Source: an uncultured Lachnospiraceae bacterium
GTDB taxonomy: Bacteria; Bacillota; Clostridia; Lachnospirales; Lachnospiraceae
Assembly: GCA_946639085.1 (NCBI GenBank)
Contig: CAMPBP010000014.1
Location: forward strand, 1 to 12,075
Length of the DNA stretch: 12,075 nucleotides
Reading direction: 5' to 3'
Shown here: piece after piece, positions 8,337-12,075 of the stretch
How positions within the stretch are numbered: the first letter of the stretch is position 1
How the letters are laid out: each line of letters starts with the position of its first letter
The notes under the pieces: model-generated
Databases searched by the model: none
What the model was told of the DNA's origin: nothing
Seen by the model: the letters and a program-made list of their open reading frames with translations, nothing else
Position numbers and translations under genes: made by a program

Positions 8337-8365
8337 ATTATACCATATCCCGATGCGTTGTTTAA
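8337..8365 (-). promoter_or_regulatory. Extended -10 promoter for the hybrid kinase operon
   Basis: On the minus strand a perfect TATAAT (8337-8342) is preceded by TGG, giving the extended -10 form TGnTATAAT. A weak -35 candidate TTAAAC (8360-8365) sits 17 bp further upstream. It lies 43 bp ahead of the kinase start and directly after the CotH terminator, so the kinase operon is probably transcribed independently. Confidence 0.65.
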
Positions 8366-8378
8366 GAGAGAAGGAAAT

Positions 8379-8405
8379 AAAAAAGGAGGAGACTCAGTCT
8401 CCTCC
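8379..8405 (-). terminator. Intrinsic terminator of the VTC-DUF4956-CotH operon, overlapping the CotH stop codon
   Basis: On the minus strand GGAGGAGAC (8397-8405) pairs with GTCTCCTCC (8385-8393). The stem is a perfect 9 bp, followed by six T residues (8379-8384). The three-base loop is exactly the TGA stop codon (8394-8396). It is a strong rho-independent terminator and encodes the last Gly-Gly-Asp of CotH in its 5' arm. Confidence 0.88.
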
Positions 8406-10058
8406 CGTCGCTTTGTCAGGGCTTTGTCCGCCTTTCTTATCGCGTTTAAAAAAGCTCATGTCACCGAACGGGCTGTCCCCTCCGCCGCCTGCTCCGCCTC
8501 CGTTCATCTGTCCCATGGCGGTTACATCGATTTCCGAGGCATCCACAAAGGCCGATGAATCCGCTTTTTGTTCTTCATCCGTCGAAGGGATCGTTCCGTC
8601 AAGCTGTCCTTTGATGCTCTCTGCTCTTAAAAGGATCGTTTTGTAAAGCATTTCCGCTGCCGCTTCATATTCGTCATAGTTGTAAAATGCGGTGGGATCC
8701 GTTTCGACAAGCGAATCTATCTGTGATCTTATACGGTTATAGACCGCTTCGAACCTGCCCGACTCAACATATTCTTCGACGAGCATGTTAAGGTATTCAT
8801 GGTACTTTGCGAGATATTCTTCGTTTTCAAGAAGTACATCAAAGAAATCTGTTGAAGAAAACGGAGTATCTATCGCATCGTTTATCATCTCTTCAGCGTT
8901 TGACGAGTTGCCCATTCCCATTCCTCCCCAGGAAAGATTGTAATCCCAGGGGATGATGTTAAGCTGTCCGTCATACTCGTAAATATAATAGTTGTGAGCC
9001 ATCGTACCGGAAAGTGAATCCATGTTTACGGCAAATGTATGAACCGCCATATATTTGAGCACATTGTCGACATCAAGATACTCTTCGATATCCGTGCCTT
9101 CGCTTATGTTTTTAAGTGCGGTAACGACTCTTTTATGATCTTTTTCGGTCGTATTTGTGATCGCACCGTCCCATATGGTCGAATAGTTGTCAAGGTCGTC
9201 GCCGTTATAGTTAAGATCGGCTCCGCCGCCACCGAAGCTGAAATCTCCTCCTTCCGACATATCGGGTTTGAAGGAATTTCCTCCGCCCGAAAGCGGAGTC
9301 ATCCCTTCAAAATCAGAGGGGGCGAATTTAGAGCTGTCGAAATCCGAAAAGTCCATGTCCGGCCCGGACGGCCCGGGCGACAAAGAAGAAGGAGAGGGGA
9401 ATGAATTGTTATCGCCGCCTATTTCCATGCTGTCGGGCTTATAAAGCTCGCCGTCCTGTGTACCGTAATTTCTGAGCATAAAGCTCTGCTCTACGGCTTC
9501 GAGTGCGAGGTATACTCCTATATATTCACCGTTTACGGATACACTCGCGTAATTGTACAAAGATGCATCTGCGTCAAGAAACTCGAACATGTCATACACG
9601 ATCGCTTCTTTCATATTTGTCGCATCCGCATAGTTATTGTTAAGTATTAGTTTGTCAAGACCAAAGCATGTCTGTCCTTTTACATAATGATCGAACTCAA
9701 GTTTTAAACTGTAGCGGTCCGTATCCGGATTGGACGCTATCGAAGAAAGACTCGTATTTCCTTTTGGTCTTATAGCAACGTTTTTGATCGTTTCGCCGTT
9801 TATCACCACATCGCAGGTGTAATACTCTTCACTCATGGCGTTTTGAAGCATGGTTTCCCAGTCTTCTTCGTCCATTTGGATATCTATCGTTATGATCTCA
9901 TCGGTATCAAACAGCTTACTCTCGTATGCATGCGTAACACCGTTTCCGCCCAACAGACCGGTTATCTTGTCCGAAAAAGCCACTGCAAGAAGACAGATGA
10001 GAACAGCTATCGAAGTTATCGCTATTATGATACCTGTTGTATGTTTTCCTCCAAGCAT
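8394..10058 (-). CDS. Membrane-anchored CotH-family protein kinase
   Basis: This 554-residue protein begins with an uncleaved-looking signal anchor (hydrophobic about 9-28) that would place the rest outside the membrane. CotH-kinase landmarks appear in order: IRPKGNTS (96-103, the RxKGN-S element), FGLDKLILNNNYADATNMKEAI (132-153), NGEYIGVYLALEAVEQ (176-191), LYKP (205-208), VNMDSLSG (345-351), and NYYIYEYDGQLNIIPWDYNLSWG (356-378) with the PWDxN metal/catalytic segment. CotH proteins are atypical protein kinases; the Bacillus member phosphorylates spore-coat proteins. A low-complexity insert rich in Ser, Pro, Asp, Phe and Gly at about 212-290 splits the kinase domain, and a Gly-rich basic tail occupies about 518-554. 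It starts 14 bp after the DUF4956 stop with AGGAGG upstream and ends in the terminator hairpin. Its substrate, and whether it works in vegetative cells or spores, cannot be read here. Confidence 0.93.
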   Translation of the reverse strand: MLGGKHTTGIIIAITSIAVLICLLAVAFSDKITGLLGGNGVTHAYESKLFDTDEIITIDIQMDEEDWETMLQNAMSEEYYTCDVVINGETIKNVAIRPKGNTSLSSIASNPDTDRYSLKLEFDHYVKGQTCFGLDKLILNNNYADATNMKEAIVYDMFEFLDADASLYNYASVSVNGEYIGVYLALEAVEQSFMLRNYGTQDGELYKPDSMEIGGDNNSFPSPSSLSPGPSGPDMDFSDFDSSKFAPSDFEGMTPLSGGGNSFKPDMSEGGDFSFGGGGADLNYNGDDLDNYSTIWDGAITNTTEKDHKRVVTALKNISEGTDIEEYLDVDNVLKYMAVHTFAVNMDSLSGTMAHNYYIYEYDGQLNIIPWDYNLSWGGMGMGNSSNAEEMINDAIDTPFSSTDFFDVLLENEEYLAKYHEYLNMLVEEYVESGRFEAVYNRIRSQIDSLVETDPTAFYNYDEYEAAAEMLYKTILLRAESIKGQLDGTIPSTDEEQKADSSAFVDASEIDVTAMGQMNGGGAGGGGDSPFGDMSFFKRDKKGGQSPDKATGGD

Positions 10059-10072
10059 ACGATACCTCCTTT

Positions 10073-10744
10073 TTATGACATATAGTCTCCGTTAAAAGTT
10101 ACCAGTGTGGCACCCGATACTCCGTTAATGTCGTTTATGCGGTTAACGAAAGCCGTTGCTTCATTCTTTACTCTTATCTCTGCCGTAAGTTCGATACCGG
10201 AAGCATTCACGGATTTGGACTTTACGACATATTTGTCAACGCTCTTTGAGATAATGTTAAGTGCGTTTTCTTCGGCCTTCTCATCATCACATTCAACTAT
10301 GAGGATGTAAGGAGTCTTATGGAACTTGCTGCTTGAGAAAAGAATAAGTATCACGCCGATCACTACAGAACCGATTACCGCAAGAGGGATCATTCCCGCA
10401 CCGATAACGATACCTGCCGCAAGTGCCCAGAATAAGAACACGATCTCCATGGGCTCTTTAATGGCCGAACGGAAACGAACGATCGAAAGTGCACCGACCA
10501 TACCCAGTGACAAAACTACGTTTGAAGTTACCGCCATGATAACGAGTGTCGTTACGAGTGAAAGTCCCACAAGTGACATTGCAAATCCCGTGGAATACAT
10601 GATTCCGCTGAATGTCTTTTTGTAAACAAGAAAAATGAATAATCCCACCACAAGGGCGAATATCAAACCTATAACCGTATCAAGCGCGGAAAATTCCGTT
10701 ACGCTCTCCAAAAAACTTGATTTAAAAATATCACTGAATGTCAT
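10073..10744 (-). CDS. DUF4956 integral membrane protein
   Basis: This 223-residue protein has hydrophobic spans at roughly 22-40, 50-72, 76-90, 101-116 and 118-136. The conserved DUF4956 block is SLGMVGALSIVRFRSAIKEP (79-98), with its arginines and acidic residue within or next to a membrane helix. After the membrane part, residues 144-223 form a soluble domain with a beta-alpha-beta pattern (PYILIVEC, GIELTAEIRV, GATLVTF) resembling a ferredoxin/ACT-like fold. The family has no established biochemical function that I know of. Its usual partner is the VTC-domain protein, which here ends 17 bp upstream; CotH starts 14 bp downstream. By analogy with the membrane part of the eukaryotic VTC complex it could form a channel or scaffold for polyphosphate; that is inference. 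AGGAGG lies about 8 nt ahead of its ATG. Confidence 0.92.
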   Translation of the reverse strand: MTFSDIFKSSFLESVTEFSALDTVIGLIFALVVGLFIFLVYKKTFSGIMYSTGFAMSLVGLSLVTTLVIMAVTSNVVLSLGMVGALSIVRFRSAIKEPMEIVFLFWALAAGIVIGAGMIPLAVIGSVVIGVILILFSSSKFHKTPYILIVECDDEKAEENALNIISKSVDKYVVKSKSVNASGIELTAEIRVKNEATAFVNRINDINGVSGATLVTFNGDYMS

Positions 10745-10761
10745 TTATTTATCCTCCTGTA

Positions 10762-11454
10762 TTAACCGAATCTGCGGCATGCGCCGTATTTCGAAAATGC
10801 TTGTTGTCTTATGTTTTTTACCTGAACGATATCTTTGATCAAAGACGGACAAAATGCGTCGTACTTAACTTCCATAAGCATGTCTTTCGGCGTTTCCGTT
10901 GCACTTATGTCAGGTGCCTCACCCGTTAAAAATTTCTTTGAAAAAAGACTTGTTCTTATGTCCGAATCAAATGTCACTCTGACATTTCCGGCTTTGTAGA
11001 TGTAGGGTTCTCTTACGTATGAAACAAGCACCCGCGGTTTAAGCCTTTGATAATTTAATTTTGCGTAAAACTCACGTACCAGTTCGTTTTCCTGTTCTTT
11101 CATCCAACCGTAGTCGCCGTCCAAGATCTTCCGAAGTTCTTCTTTTGTGATCGTCGCGTCATATTTTAGACACAGATCGTTGATCTTCATTTTCTTTTCC
11201 AAAGTGATGAAGGAAAGATCGTCGTTGTAATACCTTATCCTGAACTTTTCTCTCTTCGCGATCCCGTCAATCTTTTCTCTTAACGCCTTATCGTCAACAT
11301 TGTCGAAGTATATGCTTCGTATTTGATACCTTCCGTCCTCGTTCACGTGGGGATCGGTCTTCATGACTTTCATAAGCCGCTTTCTGATCGCCAGGTAATC
11401 GGCGTACGCTATCTCATATTTCAGCTCGTGCCGATAATGTTTTTCCTGCTCCAT
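10762..11454 (-). CDS. VTC-domain polyphosphate polymerase-like protein (triphosphate tunnel fold)
   Basis: This 230-residue protein carries the full set of VTC/triphosphate-tunnel strand motifs: RHELKYEI (8-15), IRSIYFDN (45-52), KFRIRYY (70-76), FITLEKKMK (82-90), RVLVSYVREPY (141-151), VRVTFDSD (158-165) and MEVKYD (194-199). These supply the alternating Arg/Lys and Glu residues that line a tunnel binding triphosphate and metal. Yeast Vtc4 uses this domain to make polyphosphate from ATP; bacterial homologues are annotated as polyphosphate polymerase-domain proteins. There is no membrane span, so the domain is cytoplasmic, probably docked on the DUF4956 protein encoded next. The reading frame is open 15 codons further up to 11499. 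I place the start at 11454 because AGAAAGGA sits 9 nt ahead of that ATG, while the ATG at 11463 abuts it. Alternative substrates, for example thiamine triphosphate or another anionic polymer, cannot be excluded. Confidence 0.9.
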   Translation of the reverse strand: MEQEKHYRHELKYEIAYADYLAIRKRLMKVMKTDPHVNEDGRYQIRSIYFDNVDDKALREKIDGIAKREKFRIRYYNDDLSFITLEKKMKINDLCLKYDATITKEELRKILDGDYGWMKEQENELVREFYAKLNYQRLKPRVLVSYVREPYIYKAGNVRVTFDSDIRTSLFSKKFLTGEAPDISATETPKDMLMEVKYDAFCPSLIKDIVQVKNIRQQAFSKYGACRRFG

Positions 11455-11463
11455 TTTCCGCAT

Positions 11464-11471
11464 TCCTTTCT
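11464..11471 (-). promoter_or_regulatory. Ribosome binding site that decides the VTC-protein start
   Basis: AGAAAGGA on the minus strand ends 9 nt before the ATG at 11454. The upstream in-frame ATG at 11463 directly follows it with no spacer, so it is unlikely to be the main start. Confidence 0.6.
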
Positions 11472-11484
11472 GTATGTTGATGTC

Positions 11485-11499
11485 ATTATAAAAAGTCAA
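11485..11499 (-). promoter_or_regulatory. Candidate promoter of the VTC-DUF4956-CotH operon
   Basis: A perfect TATAAT (11485-11490) lies on the minus strand 31-36 bp before the start codon and just upstream of the ribosome binding site. A TTGACT (11494-11499) is only 3 bp further up, too close to be its -35. At proper spacing the -35 region of this TATAAT is poor, while TTGACT used as -35 would pair with a weak -10 (CATACA). An A/T-rich tract lies upstream (about 11510-11546). A promoter is expected here because a terminator lies immediately upstream, but the exact boxes are uncertain. Confidence 0.5.
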
Positions 11500-11534
11500 C
11501 CTGAAATGTACTTGAAGTTAAAAAAAAATTCGGT

Positions 11535-11571
11535 AAAAAGAAAAAAGCCCGACACCCATTAGGTGTCAGGC
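11535..11571 (-). terminator. Intrinsic terminator after the right-edge gene
   Basis: On the minus strand GCCTGACACC (11562-11571) pairs with GGTGTCGGGC (11547-11556). This is a 10-bp stem with one U-G wobble and a 5-nt loop, followed by TTTTTTCTTTTT. It begins 20 bp after the stop codon of the right-edge gene. On the plus strand the T-tail is missing, so it acts in one direction. Confidence 0.9.
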
Positions 11572-11591
11572 CACTATCCTTATATTCTTGT

Positions 11592-12075
11592 CTACTCTTC
11601 AGCTTCAATCTCCATCAAAACAGCAGGCGCGGTTTTTTCGTATCCTTTTAGGAATAATCCTTTCTTTCTCGCCTCGTGTATCAAAACACTCGGGAAATAG
11701 CAGCAAGTATTCAGATATCGCAGAAATCCCGGTACATCATCACGGATCTGTTTGGGTACGATAACCGGATTTTGGATCATTTCTTTATACTCATCGCAAA
11801 AGGTTTCTTTGAGCCTTACTGCATTTTCTTCCATTAAGGCGTAGAATGCTTTCTTTTCCTCTTTGTTCAAAACAGGAACGTCCAGCTGCAGCTTACCCTC
11901 CGCCGTTCTTTCCACAAAGCCCAATTTTGTAAACAGTTCTACATTTTCAAAAACCTTTTGTGATATTCCGGACAGGAAATGCTCGTCTTCTCGATATACG
12001 GCATATAACAGTTTAGTCACGCCTTCACGTGCCTGTGCAAAAGATTCGGCAAAACGATATGCACTGTGTGATCTT
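11592..12075 (-). CDS. Unrecognised protein, C-terminal 160 residues (5' end outside window)
   Basis: The frame is open from the window edge to the TAG at 11592. A GTG at 12020 could be taken as a start, but the 18 codons before it are also open and read like normal protein (AYRFAESFAQAREG). I therefore treat the gene as truncated by the window. I do not recognise the family. The visible part is soluble and mostly helical, with a GFVERTAEGKLQLDVPVLN stretch (about residues 52-70 of the visible part) that looks like a beta-wing of a winged-helix domain. A charged helical segment (NKEEKKAFYALMEEN) and a Cys-Cys pair (LNTCCYFP) follow. A transcription regulator is possible but unproven. It is separated from the polyphosphate operon by a strong terminator, so it belongs to a different transcript. 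Confidence 0.7.
   Translation of the reverse strand, partial: RSHSAYRFAESFAQAREGVTKLLYAVYREDEHFLSGISQKVFENVELFTKLGFVERTAEGKLQLDVPVLNKEEKKAFYALMEENAVRLKETFCDEYKEMIQNPVIVPKQIRDDVPGFLRYLNTCCYFPSVLIHEARKKGLFLKGYEKTAPAVLMEIEAEE

Noticed and set aside
8212..8646. Plus-strand open frames across the CotH 3' end and the intergenic gap
   Set aside because: They cross a strong minus-strand terminator and promoter. The proline-rich stretch is just the antisense of Gly-rich CotH codons.
9200..9420. Repetitive-looking DNA suggestive of a tandem repeat
   Set aside because: It is low-complexity coding sequence (Gly, Ser, Asp, Phe codons) without a fixed repeat unit at DNA level.
11494..11499. TTGACT as a -35 box for the adjacent TATAAT
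   Set aside because: Only 3 bp separate the two hexamers, so they cannot form one promoter.
1..12075. CRISPR arrays, tRNA or rRNA genes, insertion sequences, phage genes, defence systems
   Set aside because: I looked for regular direct repeats, cloverleaf-like segments, transposase or integrase motifs and nuclease motifs, and found none; nearly all bases are covered by recognisable minus-strand genes.

Overview
The window is about 12 kb of gene-dense bacterial DNA with every recognisable gene on the minus strand. The AT-leaning base composition, strong AGGAGG-type ribosome binding sites, short U-tailed terminators and gene families point to a Firmicute. A Lachnospiraceae member of the Butyrivibrio/Roseburia kind is my best guess. 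That placement is inference from gene content and style; no rRNA or other marker gene is present.

In the direction of transcription (right to left) there are four units. (1) The right edge holds the 3' part of an unrecognised gene (11592 to beyond 12075), closed by a clear intrinsic terminator. (2) A three-gene operon follows: a VTC/triphosphate-tunnel polyphosphate polymerase-like protein, a DUF4956 membrane protein and a membrane-anchored CotH-family kinase. It has a promoter candidate upstream and a terminator whose hairpin loop is the CotH stop codon. (3) A second promoter precedes a 7TM hybrid histidine kinase (HisKA, HATPase, REC, HPt) and a response regulator with a degenerate and an intact receiver domain but no output domain. 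After a gap of only 36 bp come three overlapping glycosyltransferase genes (GT8-like, GT2, GT52/sialyltransferase-like). I see no terminator in that gap, so signalling and glycan genes may be cotranscribed. (4) A near-consensus sigma-A-type promoter then precedes a radical SAM/SPASM protein and an FAD-dependent oxidoreductase that runs off the left edge.

The left half looks like part of a cell-surface polysaccharide or glycan-modification locus placed next to a phosphorelay. The operon on the right half joins a predicted polyphosphate-forming catalytic domain, a multispanning membrane protein and an extracytoplasmic protein-kinase-fold enzyme. It is the most interesting system here. The family combination is one I recognise from related Firmicutes, but its biochemical role is, as far as I know, not settled. 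I saw no tRNA, rRNA, CRISPR array, insertion sequence, attachment site or replication origin. The longest non-coding stretch is about 137 bp, so there is no gene-free region over 300 bases.
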